From contig JBBSFB010000013.1 in assembly GCA_038239145.1 (NCBI GenBank), positions 1 to 64,000 on the forward strand: a DNA stretch of 64,000 bases, read 5' to 3'. The notes below the pieces were generated by a model that worked only from the letters and a program-made list of their open reading frames with translations, had not been told where the DNA came from and made no database searches. Positions 34,423 to 42,127 of this stretch are shown piece by piece. A program made the translations under genes and the position numbers. Each line of letters starts with the position of its first letter. Positions within the stretch are counted from its first letter, which is position 1. This DNA is from PALSA-610 sp038239145. Lineage in GTDB: Bacteria > Actinomycetota > Acidimicrobiia > IMCC26256 > PALSA-610.

Positions 34423-34470
34423 TCAGGCGCCTGCGAGTCTGATCAGGCGCCTACGAGTCTGATCAGGCGC
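34411..34470 (+). repeat. Three tandem copies of a 20-bp unit at the end of the permease gene
   Basis: The unit CTGCGAGTCTGATCAGGCGC occurs at 34411-34430, 34431-34450 and 34451-34470, with a single change in the third (CTACGAG). The first copy encodes the final Leu-Arg-Val-stop of the permease. CTGATCAG within each unit is a palindrome, so the repeats also offer several identical dyads before the next gene. Confidence 0.9.
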
Positions 34471-34513
34471 GATCTAGGGTGCCGGCGACGGTCACCCGAG
34501 GAGGCGCGCCCCC

Positions 34514-35449
34514 GTGGGCAAAGAGAACGCACTGCCGCTCCGTTCGCTGCTCTTCACGCCCGGCGATCAAGAGGACCGCATCGCCGCGAACGCGAAGTCG
34601 GGTGCCGACGCGCTCTTCCTCGACATCGAGGAGCCCCGCACGCCGTGCCCGGAGTCGACTCGGGTCAAGGCGCGGGGGCTGGTGCGCGAGTACCTCGACT
34701 CCGCCGCCACCGGCCCGGATACGCCCGTCAACTTCGTGCGCGTGCAGCCGGTCGATTCCGGCATGATCCTGCGCGACCTCCAAGCGGTGATGGGACCGAA
34801 CCTCGCGGGCATCCTCCTACCCAAGATCACCGGGCCCGCCGATGTGCACGCGGCCGACGCGATCATCACGTGTCTCGAAGTCGAGCACGGGCTCCCGCGC
34901 GGTGAGATCGTGTTGTACCCGATCCTCGAGAACGCGCAGGCCATCCGCCAGGCGTACGAGATCGCGAGCGCATCGGAGCGGGTCGCCTACATGGGCGGCG
35001 CGGTCTCGCGCTTCGGCGACATCTGCGCCGACATCGGATTCCGCTGGACGCCGAAGGGCACCGAGACGCTCTACATCCGCGAGAAGGTGCTGATCGACGC
35101 GCGGGCAGCCGGGATCAGGTACCCGATCAGCGGCATGTGGGGCGGCGCGAACGACGACCTCGACGGTCTGCACTCCTGGCTCACCGAACTGCGCGACATC
35201 GGGTACTTCGGCATGATGATGGGAAACGCCGAGCACGTACCGATCGTCAACGCCGCCTTCACGCCGAGCCGCGACGAGGTCGCGTACTGGAGCGAGATCG
35301 ACCGGCTGACGTGCGAAGCGGAGTCGTCGAACGGCAAGGTCGTCATGGGGGACAAGAACCAAGGCGAGGGACACGAAATCCACATCGCGCACGTCGCGAC
35401 CGCGCGCAAGCTCCTGGCGTGGGCTCGCGAGTTGGGAGTTCAGGCATGA
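34514..35449 (+). CDS. HpcH/HpaI aldolase / citrate lyase beta-like (CitE-like) protein
   Basis: A 311-residue TIM-barrel lyase of the CitE-like group. RSLLFTPGDQEDRI and ADALFLDIEEPRTP carry the usual Arg and acidic metal-ligand region; ILLPKITGPADV and LYPILENAQAI supply the next strands, and VAYMGGAVSRFGDICADIGF the later metal and substrate site. Such enzymes cleave malyl-, citramalyl- or related CoA esters or hydroxy acids. GTG start with GAGG upstream. It stands 91 bases after the ABC permease gene and 75 bases before an amidohydrolase. Confidence 0.88.
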   Translation: MGKENALPLRSLLFTPGDQEDRIAANAKSGADALFLDIEEPRTPCPESTRVKARGLVREYLDSAATGPDTPVNFVRVQPVDSGMILRDLQAVMGPNLAGILLPKITGPADVHAADAIITCLEVEHGLPRGEIVLYPILENAQAIRQAYEIASASERVAYMGGAVSRFGDICADIGFRWTPKGTETLYIREKVLIDARAAGIRYPISGMWGGANDDLDGLHSWLTELRDIGYFGMMMGNAEHVPIVNAAFTPSRDEVAYWSEIDRLTCEAESSNGKVVMGDKNQGEGHEIHIAHVATARKLLAWARELGVQA

Positions 35450-35524
35450 GGGCCAGGCGCACACCGGAGGCTCGTATGGTCCTTCGAGTCGCACGGGTGA
35501 CCGAGAACCGGAGGTGGTAGCCGC

Positions 35525-36946
35525 ATGAGGAACAACGCAGCGGCGGTGCGGGCCGGGCTCTCGCACCCGATCATCGACGCCGACGGGCACTTCGTCGAGC
35601 TCGGACCGGTCTTCGAAGAAGAGATGCTCACGTACCTCGGGGAGATGGGCGGGCCCGAAATGCGCGACCGGTACGCCCGGAACACGGGTCTCACCGACAC
35701 CACGACCGTCCTCGCGTCGCATCCCGGAGCACGCGGGCCCGGTTGGCGCGCGATGCCGTCGTGGTGGGGATGGCCGACGGAGAACACGCGCGACCGCGCA
35801 ACATCATACCTGCCGGCGCTACTCTACGAACGCCTCGACGAGATCGGCATCGACTTCACGATCCTCTATCCGTCGATGACGCTGTCGTACCTCGAGATGC
35901 ACGACGACGAGCTGATCGGCCTGCGCTGCCGGGCCGCGAACCGTGCGCTCGCGAACCTGTACGCGCCGTATCGCGACCGCACGACCGTCGGCGCGCTGGT
36001 GCCGATGATCGACCCGAAGCTCGCGGTCGACGAGCTGGAGTACGCGGTCCGCGAGCTCGGCTTCAAGACCGCGGTGTTCGCCGGTCACGCGCGCCGATCC
36101 ATCGGTGACGGCGACGAGCACCGGCTCGACACGTTCGGAGTCGACAGCGCGTTCGACTACGACCCGGTGTGGGCCAAGTGCGTCGAGCTCGGGGTCGCGC
36201 CGGTGTTCCACAGCTCGTTGCAGTCGCATCGGGTGACCCGATCAGCCACGAGCTACGTGTACAACCACATCGGTGGCCTGGCCGCGAGCCACGAGTCGCT
36301 GTGCAAATCGCTGTTCCTCTCGGGGGTGACGCACCGGTTCCCGACCCTGCGCTTCGGATTCCTCGAAGGCGGCGTGGGCTGGGCATGCAGCCTGTTCTCC
36401 GATTTGGTCGGCCACTGGTCGAAGCGCAACGCGAACGACATCCGGAGCCTCGATCCCGATCTCCTCGATGTCGACGCGCTCGTCGCGCTGTTCGACCAGT
36501 ACGGCGACGCGCGGGTGCGCTCCGGTCTGGTCGAGCTGCATGCGTACTTCAGCCGCCCGAGCGGGCGGCCGGAGCAGCTCGACGAGTTCTCCGCCGCCGT
36601 GCTCACGTCGGTCGAGGACCTGCGCGACAAGTTCGTCCCGAACTTCTACTTCGGGTGCGAGGCCGACGACCGCCTCGTCGCGTGGGCCTTCGACGAGCGG
36701 ATCAACCCGGCGCACGCCCGCCTGCGACCGATCTTCGGCTCCGACGTGTCGCATTGGGACGTGCAGGATATGACCGAGCCCGTCGAAGAGGCGTTCGAAC
36801 TCGTCGAGGACGGCATCATCGGCGAGCGCGAGTTCCGCGAGCTCATGTTCCTCAACCCCGCCCGCCTGCACGCGGGCATGAACCCCGCGTTCTTCGACGG
36901 CACGATCTGCGCAGAAGCCGTCCGAACCGCCCTCGCCCCCGACTGA
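35525..36946 (+). CDS. Amidohydrolase-2-family metal-dependent hydrolase/decarboxylase
   Basis: A 473-residue TIM-barrel protein. IIDADGHFVE at the N-terminus corresponds to the D-x-H-type metal motif of the amidohydrolase-2 family, here with an extra residue. APVFHSSLQ, VYNHIGGLAASHESL (His), LRFGFLEGGVGWA and FGSDVSHWD (Asp) are the later ligand positions. Members hydrolyse or decarboxylate aromatic and other cyclic acids. GGAGG lies 10 bases before the ATG. Substrate unknown, but the neighbouring lyase and thioesterase suggest CoA-linked acid breakdown. Confidence 0.88.
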   Translation: MRNNAAAVRAGLSHPIIDADGHFVELGPVFEEEMLTYLGEMGGPEMRDRYARNTGLTDTTTVLASHPGARGPGWRAMPSWWGWPTENTRDRATSYLPALLYERLDEIGIDFTILYPSMTLSYLEMHDDELIGLRCRAANRALANLYAPYRDRTTVGALVPMIDPKLAVDELEYAVRELGFKTAVFAGHARRSIGDGDEHRLDTFGVDSAFDYDPVWAKCVELGVAPVFHSSLQSHRVTRSATSYVYNHIGGLAASHESLCKSLFLSGVTHRFPTLRFGFLEGGVGWACSLFSDLVGHWSKRNANDIRSLDPDLLDVDALVALFDQYGDARVRSGLVELHAYFSRPSGRPEQLDEFSAAVLTSVEDLRDKFVPNFYFGCEADDRLVAWAFDERINPAHARLRPIFGSDVSHWDVQDMTEPVEEAFELVEDGIIGEREFRELMFLNPARLHAGMNPAFFDGTICAEAVRTALAPD

Positions 36947-37007
36947 TCCTCGGTCGGGCTCGGCAAATTCGTTTGTCCCACCGGCGGGGCGCGGGCAGGC
37001 TTGCGCA

Positions 37008-37835
37008 ATGGGCGATCTGGCTACCGATACCGCGGTACGCGCGCGGGGCGACGGGCTGTACGAAGCGACACTGAGCGCGGAGTGGGAAATCTGGGGGCCG
37101 ATGGGCGGGTACGTCGCCGCGTGCGCGCTCCGCGCGGCCGGTGCTTCGACACCGGAGCTCCGGCCGGCCGCGTTCTCGTGTCACTACCTGAGCGTGGCCC
37201 AGTTCGGCGCGGTCGACATCCGGGTCTCGACGCGCAAGCGCGGACGCACCGCCGCGGCCCAGCGCGTCGAGATCAGCCAGGGCGATCGGGCGATCCTCGA
37301 CGCAATGGTGTGGAGCGTGGCCGACATCGAAGGTTTGGAGCACGACGAGACCACTCCTCCCGACGTTCCTGGCCCGGGCCAGCTCCCGTACATGACCGAG
37401 CTCCTTCCCGACGACGCCGAGCCGCCGTTCCCGTTCTGGCGGAACCTCGAAGGCAAGCCGATCGAGTTCGAAACGGAGTGGCCGCCGACGGGTCCGTTGC
37501 CGGCGCGCTGGCGGGAGTGGTTGCGGTTCGTCCCGACGCCTGCGTACGACGACCCGTGGATCGACGCGACGCGCGCGGTCATCCTCGTCGACCTACCGAG
37601 CTGGCCGTCGGCACACCGTCCGCACGCGTGGAAGGAACACGGCTTCATCGCGCCGACGCTCGACCTGAACGTCGCCTTCCACGCGCCGACGAGCCCGCAC
37701 GAGTGGCTGCTGTGCGACGGCTCGGCACCACTGTCGGCCGGCGGTCTCTTCGGTTGGACCGCGCGACTCTGGTCGCCGGGCGGCGGCCTCCACGCATCCG
37801 GCGGCGGGCAGTGCCTCTACCGCCGCACGAACTAG
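37008..37835 (+). CDS. Double-hotdog acyl-CoA thioesterase-like protein
   Basis: A 275-residue protein of the TesB-like/'thioesterase family' type. WEIWGPMGGYVAACALRAAG corresponds to the first hotdog helix, and APTLDLNVAFHAPTSPHEWLLCDGSAPLSAGGLFGWTARLW to the second hotdog with the typical late Asp/Ser-Thr region. Expected to hydrolyse acyl-CoA to free acid and CoA. Weak ribosome site. Its stop overlaps that of the convergent VOC gene by 4 bases. Confidence 0.85.
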   Translation: MGDLATDTAVRARGDGLYEATLSAEWEIWGPMGGYVAACALRAAGASTPELRPAAFSCHYLSVAQFGAVDIRVSTRKRGRTAAAQRVEISQGDRAILDAMVWSVADIEGLEHDETTPPDVPGPGQLPYMTELLPDDAEPPFPFWRNLEGKPIEFETEWPPTGPLPARWREWLRFVPTPAYDDPWIDATRAVILVDLPSWPSAHRPHAWKEHGFIAPTLDLNVAFHAPTSPHEWLLCDGSAPLSAGGLFGWTARLWSPGGGLHASGGGQCLYRRTN

Positions 37836-38281
37836 TGGTAGCCCTTGTTCTCCAGGTGCGAGCGGTACGTCATCGGCAGTAGCTCGACGTATTGACCGTC
37901 GGGATCACGGATGAACACCGCGGCGCCGATATTCGACGACTCCACCACTTCTCCCCCGAACTCGGCGACGCGCGCGCACGTCTGGGCGACGTCGTCGACC
38001 GAGAGCGACAGATGGGTCAGTCCGGGTTGGTTCATCGTGCGGGCCTCGAACGGCAGGGTCTGACCATCGGCGGCGTAGTGCAGCAGCTCGAGCACGAGCC
38101 CGTCCCGCACGAGGTACGCGGCAGTCATCGCGAGCGGAACGGTCAACGACATCAACTGGGCCGAGCTGTCGTCAGGCGGGCTGATCTCGCGTTCGAACGT
38201 GAACCCGAGCAGGTCGCAGTAGAACCGTTTCGACCGTTCGAGATCGGTCACGCACTGCCCCACATGGTTGAAGGCACTCAT
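37832..38281 (-). CDS. VOC-superfamily (glyoxalase/dioxygenase-fold) protein
   Basis: A 149-residue protein with two beta-alpha-beta-beta-beta modules. FNHVGQCVTDLERSKRFYCDLLGF opens module 1 (metal His), LTHLSLSVDDV opens module 2 (His), and FIRDPDGQYVELLPM carries the late Glu. Family roles include glyoxalase I, epimerases, extradiol dioxygenases and resistance proteins. The start overlaps the stop of the MBL-Rieske gene by 4 bases (ATGA on the minus strand), so it is translated from the same transcript. Confidence 0.87.
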   Translation of the reverse strand: MSAFNHVGQCVTDLERSKRFYCDLLGFTFEREISPPDDSSAQLMSLTVPLAMTAAYLVRDGLVLELLHYAADGQTLPFEARTMNQPGLTHLSLSVDDVAQTCARVAEFGGEVVESSNIGAAVFIRDPDGQYVELLPMTYRSHLENKGYH

Positions 38282-39843
38282 GCGGGCGAGTCTTGCACGC
38301 GTTCGCAGCGCAGGCTCTTGTCGTCACTGGTGAGACAACGACCGGTGGCCAGGTCGAACTGCCAGTGATGGAGACTGCATGTGAGCACGCCGTCGTCGAT
38401 CTCCCCGAACCGGGTCAGATCGGCTTGGCGGTGCGGGCAGAAGCGCTCGATGCGCCAGCCGTCGCGTTCGAAGAACTCGTCGGCCAGCTCACGTCGCTCG
38501 CGGTACGAACGCTCGACGTAGGCGATGCGCTCGTTCGACAGTGCCTTGAAGAACGTCATGACGAACTCGTTGAAGTTCGCAGGATCGGGCCGGTGCAGTA
38601 CGAACCGGCACGACAAGAACAGCGAGTTGACCCAGTCCTCGACATGACGTTCGAGTAGCGCCTCGATCAACCGGCGGTCGACGTCGGCTTTGTACATGTA
38701 CGGCTCGTGGGCGCCCTTCCACGGCCGCACCTCCGACTCGACGAAGTCGATGCACACGTCGGCGCCGGGTTCGCCGACGTCGAGCACGACGTTGCCGGCG
38801 ATGCCCGCGGAGGTGATCGGTGCGCGCCGCATCAGCGGTTCGAACCATTCGCCGATCTCCGCAACCAGATCGCGTCGCCCGTGCGACCACGACGCGTGCT
38901 CCTCGTCGAGCCACGGACCCCAATCGTGCCGGTAGTCGTCGATGTACGCGGCCTTGTCCACGAAGGGCTTCGTCGACGCGTCGGCGTCGGGATGGGTCAC
39001 CGAGCACGCGGCCGAGTCGAGCTCGACGACGGTGCCGGGGACGATCAGCTCGGCCCGTTCGATCCCGGCGTCGCGCAAGGCATCGAGGAACACCATCTGA
39101 TCGGGGAAGATGTTCGCGGGATCACGATCGAAGTCGTTGAGGGCCACGAGCGCGTCGTCGAGGAATGCCGGCGGCCCCGCGCAGGGAAACACGTGTGTGG
39201 CGTCGATCCATTCGATGTACTGGCGGGCCCGCGCCATCTGATTCACGCGCTTCTCGCTCGCGAGACGATGCTTCAATTCCGGCGGGAAGTCGTAGGTGAT
39301 CGGATACCAGATCGCGCCGGAGAACTGCACGATCTGGGCGTCGAACGGACCGAGCGCGCGCAGCATCTCCGGATCGCCGGGCCGGGCATCGTTCTGATCG
39401 AGCACGCGCGCCGTGCCGTCGTCGAGCACGAGCAATGAGTCGCCCAACGGCCCGTCGGCGGGTGACGTGAACGCGAGGATGGTCGCCGAGAGCCCGTCGA
39501 GATCGAACGGCTCGCCGTGCCGCGTCCGAACGAAGCGGCGGAAGCCGATCGCGCGCAGCTCGCGTTCGAGGAACGGCACCCCGAACTCGGGCAACAACAC
39601 CCGCGTCCGCTTGTCGACGTGACGACCGAGCCATTCGGGATCGAAATGATCGCGATGCAGGTGGGAGACGTAGAGGTAGTCGGGAGCCGAGAAGGCAGTC
39701 GGATCCAGGCCGTCGTTGCGGGGGAAGGGAAACCACGAGCCGAAGTAGGCGGGTGTGAACCACGGGTCGCACAACACCGATCCGCCCCGGGTCTCCACGA
39801 AGAAACCGACGTGGCCGAGGAAGGTCATGCGCATCGCCGCCAT
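38278..39843 (-). CDS. MBL-fold / Rieske [2Fe-2S] fusion protein, NamH-like
   Basis: A 521-residue two-domain protein. N-terminal metallo-beta-lactamase fold: FLGHVGFFVETRGGSVLCDPWF and SHLHRDHFD (HxHxDH, about residues 60-67). C-terminal Rieske domain: FCPHRQADL (about 467) and CSLHHWQFD (about 487). The MBL-plus-Rieske pairing is the architecture of CMP-sialate hydroxylases and, in mycobacteria, of NamH, which hydroxylates UDP-N-acetylmuramic acid to the N-glycolyl form. A peptidoglycan or sugar-nucleotide hydroxylase role is therefore plausible but unproven. Three ATGs lie close together (39843, 39834, 39828); the outermost is used here. Confidence 0.85.
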   Translation of the reverse strand: MAAMRMTFLGHVGFFVETRGGSVLCDPWFTPAYFGSWFPFPRNDGLDPTAFSAPDYLYVSHLHRDHFDPEWLGRHVDKRTRVLLPEFGVPFLERELRAIGFRRFVRTRHGEPFDLDGLSATILAFTSPADGPLGDSLLVLDDGTARVLDQNDARPGDPEMLRALGPFDAQIVQFSGAIWYPITYDFPPELKHRLASEKRVNQMARARQYIEWIDATHVFPCAGPPAFLDDALVALNDFDRDPANIFPDQMVFLDALRDAGIERAELIVPGTVVELDSAACSVTHPDADASTKPFVDKAAYIDDYRHDWGPWLDEEHASWSHGRRDLVAEIGEWFEPLMRRAPITSAGIAGNVVLDVGEPGADVCIDFVESEVRPWKGAHEPYMYKADVDRRLIEALLERHVEDWVNSLFLSCRFVLHRPDPANFNEFVMTFFKALSNERIAYVERSYRERRELADEFFERDGWRIERFCPHRQADLTRFGEIDDGVLTCSLHHWQFDLATGRCLTSDDKSLRCERVQDSPA

Positions 39844-39979
39844 TCTTGCCAATTCACCCGACCGGACCGGATCCGGGCGACCGGATTCCGCAGGCCCGGT
39901 CGTCAACGGGCGCCACGCGTCGCCTCTCGTTAGTGTCCGCGGCAGTCGTCGAGGCCCGAACCCCACTCGGCCCTCGGCC

Positions 39980-40007
39980 GGGTCCCGCCGGTTCGCCGGC
40001 GGGACCC
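39980..40007. terminator. Perfect 12-bp hairpin with TTCG loop
   Basis: GGGTCCCGCCGG at 39980-39991 pairs perfectly with CCGGCGGGACCC at 39996-40007 around a TTCG tetraloop on the plus strand. It lies downstream of the sigma factor gene (minus strand) and upstream of the MBL-Rieske gene. No T-tract follows, so it may be a GC-rich actinobacterial terminator or an RNA-stabilising element. Short C/G/A/T-rich repeats (CCATCxxATCGGG-like) follow it at 40007-40047. Confidence 0.5.
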
Positions 40008-40074
40008 ATCCCATCGGCCCATCCAATCGGGTCCATCCATTGGGTAGGACCACGCGGCATTCGCGACGGGACAG

Positions 40075-40590
40075 TCAGCCCGTTTCTTCGTGCCGGAGCG
40101 ACGCTTGCAACTCGGCGCGGGCGCGGGCGACGCGCGATCGGATCGTGCCGATAGGAACGCGGCACACCTGCGCCGCCGCTTCGTACGGCAGGCCGACGAG
40201 CTGGGTCAGGACGAACGCCTCTCGGCGCTCGGGCGCGAGCGCGTCGAGCATCATCTCGAGGGCAACCGTCTCCGACATCTCCGACGGGCGCCGTTCACGA
40301 CGCCAACGCGCTTCCAACGCGCGTCGGCGTTGCGCACTCCGCACAGCATCCGCGCAGACGCGCCGAGCAACGGCGAGCAGCCACACCCGCCCCGTTGTAC
40401 GGCCCTCGAAACGGGGCAACGCCCGCAACGCCCGGGCGTAGGTCTCCTGCACGAGGTCGGCGACGTCGTCGCCGCGGCCCAGGTAGGCGCAGTACCGCCA
40501 CACGTGGTCCTGGGTGTCGCGGACAAACGCCGCCAGCGCGGCCCGGTCGCCCGAGGCGGCGGCCCGGACGATCTGTTCGTCGTCGTCCAC
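40075..40590 (-). CDS. ECF-type RNA polymerase sigma factor
   Basis: A 171-residue sigma factor with region 2 (GRGDDVADLVQETYARALRALPRFEG, then VWLLAVARRVCADAVR) and region 4 (LAPERREAFVLTQLVGLPYEAAAQV, GTIRSRVARARAEL). GTG at 40590 was taken as start because family similarity begins just after it (DDDEQIVRAAASGD). Divergent from a zf-HC2 membrane protein that is its likely anti-sigma factor. Two copies of an ECF-like promoter occur in front of that gene and of ycnI, which is probably its regulon. Confidence 0.9.
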   Translation of the reverse strand: MDDDEQIVRAAASGDRAALAAFVRDTQDHVWRYCAYLGRGDDVADLVQETYARALRALPRFEGRTTGRVWLLAVARRVCADAVRSAQRRRALEARWRRERRPSEMSETVALEMMLDALAPERREAFVLTQLVGLPYEAAAQVCRVPIGTIRSRVARARAELQASLRHEETG

Positions 40591-40619
40591 ATGCTCGACG
40601 CTACGACGTGTCCGGCCTC

Positions 40620-40646
40620 GGGAACCAGACACCCCTTCGGAACGAC
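40620..40646 (+). promoter_or_regulatory. ECF sigma promoter of the anti-sigma gene
   Basis: GGGAAC at 40620-40625, then 17 bases, then CGAC at 40643-40646. The GGAAC -35 box is characteristic of ECF sigma factors, and the same two boxes with the same 17-base spacing recur at 41310-41336 before ycnI. Located 9 bases before the ATG of the anti-sigma gene. Confidence 0.7.
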
Positions 40647-40655
40647 TGTTGGAGC

Positions 40656-41276
40656 ATGGACTGTTTTCGGGTTCGAGAAACGCTGTCGGCCACCCTCGAC
40701 GACGAACCGAGATCGGCGGTCGGCATCGCGCCCGCCGTCGCTTGGGCGCACGCGCGCTCGTGCCCGGCGTGTCGCGAGTTCCTCGAGCACGCGCGCGACT
40801 TCGACACACTCGCGCACACGGCCCTCTCGCAGGCCGCAGCCGCACCCGACATGACCACATTGGTGCTCGATTCGGCACGCCGTGAGCGGCACCGGCCCGA
40901 CGGGTTGACTTCGGCACTGCGGCTCGGGCTGGTCGCGGTGGCGATCATGCAGCTGGCGCTCGCGGTCCCCGGACTCATGTTCGGTTCCGACGACGGCGCT
41001 CCGATCCATGTCGCTCACGAGAAGGGGGCTTGGGACCTCGCGCTCGCGGTCGCGTTCGCGTTCGCGGCGTTGCGACCGCTGCGCGCCGTCGGTCTGCTGC
41101 CGTTTGCGGCCGTGCTCTCGGCGGGATTGATCCTCACCGCGATCATCGACATCGCCCACGGCCGAGCCGTCGCGATCACCGAGACGACCCACCTCCTGGA
41201 GCTCGTCGGGACCGCGCTGTTGTACCTGCTCGTAGCGCCTCGAACCCAATCCCGACGGGTCCTCCGGCTCGCGTAG
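40656..41276 (+). CDS. zf-HC2 membrane protein, probable anti-sigma factor
   Basis: A 206-residue protein. The N-terminal domain carries a zinc-binding anti-sigma motif (HARSCPACREFLEH: H-x3-C-x2-C). From about residue 85 onward there are four to five membrane helices (LGLVAVAIMQLALAVPGL and later segments) instead of the single helix of most anti-sigma factors. It is divergent from the sigma gene (65-base gap) and followed by ycnI. The sigma/zf-HC2/YcnI order is seen in other actinobacteria and is linked to copper handling, so the signal may be metal- or redox-related. Confidence 0.85.
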   Translation: MDCFRVRETLSATLDDEPRSAVGIAPAVAWAHARSCPACREFLEHARDFDTLAHTALSQAAAAPDMTTLVLDSARRERHRPDGLTSALRLGLVAVAIMQLALAVPGLMFGSDDGAPIHVAHEKGAWDLALAVAFAFAALRPLRAVGLLPFAAVLSAGLILTAIIDIAHGRAVAITETTHLLELVGTALLYLLVAPRTQSRRVLRLA

Positions 41277-41309
41277 ACCCTGGAGAAAACGACAATCGTG
41301 TAAGCATTC

Positions 41310-41336
41310 GGGAACTTTCTTGCCGGTCGCGACGAC
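41310..41336 (+). promoter_or_regulatory. ECF sigma promoter of ycnI
   Basis: GGGAAC at 41310-41315, 17 bases, CGAC at 41333-41336, matching the promoter at 40620-40646 in both boxes and spacing. It lies 43 bases before the GTG of the YcnI-like gene and supports independent control of ycnI by the ECF factor. Confidence 0.7.
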
Positions 41337-41379
41337 CGGTGCACGACACACGTCTTACGAACGGTTCGAGGGGAAACTG

Positions 41380-42090
41380 GTGCGACGTTTCGCAATCGTC
41401 ATGGGTACCGCCGCAATCACGTTGGTCGCGGCCGCCGCGCCCGCATGGGCCCACGTGAAGGTCGAGCCCGAGTCCGCGCCCAAGGGGAGCGACGCGGTAC
41501 TCGCATTCGTCGTCCCGAACGAGATGGACAACGCGACCACGACCAAAGTCGTCGTGCAGTTCCCCACTGACCACCCGATCGCGGCGGCGCTCGTCGAGCC
41601 CATCGCGGGCTGGACTTCGGCCGCCACGACCGTCCACGTGACGAAAGCGATCGTCACCGACGCCGGCTCCGTGAACGAAGCGGTGAAGGACGTCACGTGG
41701 ACTGCGTCCGGCGCCGGTATCGCGGTCGGCAACTTCCAGGAGTTCAAGGTCTCGGTCGGCCTTCCCGACGACGCCGACTCGCTCGCGTTCGCGACGATCC
41801 AGACGTACAGCAACGGTCAGACGGTCAACTGGGTCCAGGTCTCGCCGCCCGGCGGACCGGAAGCCGACAATCCCGAGCCGGTGCTGGCGTTGACCGCGGG
41901 CGCGGCCGGCAACGCGACGACTCCCACCACCACCGGGACCTCCTCCGGGTCGACCGGGAGCACCGTGAAGAAGAGCGACGTCGACGGCGCCCGGACGATC
42001 GCGATCGTCGGCATCGTCGTCGGTGCGCTCGGCCTCCTGCTCGGTGCGGCCGCGATCGGGACCAGCCGCCGCAACAGCAGCTCGTCCTGA
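41380..42090 (+). CDS. YcnI-like (DUF1775) copper-associated exported protein
   Basis: A 236-residue exported protein. Signal peptide VRRFAIVMGTAAITLVAAAA ends at PAWA, leaving the mature N-terminus HVKVEPESAPKGSDA: the family's conserved N-terminal His, which in YcnI forms a copper-binding site with later residues. WTxxxT-like segments (GWTSAATTVHVTK; DVTWTASG) follow the DUF1775 pattern. A Thr/Ser-rich linker and a C-terminal helix (AIVGIVVGALGLLLGAAAIG) anchor it in the membrane. GTG start with GAGGGG 6 bases upstream. Likely in extracellular copper binding or delivery. Confidence 0.9.
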   Translation: MRRFAIVMGTAAITLVAAAAPAWAHVKVEPESAPKGSDAVLAFVVPNEMDNATTTKVVVQFPTDHPIAAALVEPIAGWTSAATTVHVTKAIVTDAGSVNEAVKDVTWTASGAGIAVGNFQEFKVSVGLPDDADSLAFATIQTYSNGQTVNWVQVSPPGGPEADNPEPVLALTAGAAGNATTPTTTGTSSGSTGSTVKKSDVDGARTIAIVGIVVGALGLLLGAAAIGTSRRNSSSS

Positions 42091-42127
42091 GGCCGCCTGA
42101 CGGTCGGTGGTTCCTTACCGCTTCGCG

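Noticed and set aside
34411..34470. CRISPR-like repeats
   Set aside because: The three 20-bp units are directly adjacent without spacers, and no cas genes are present; this is a tandem duplication.
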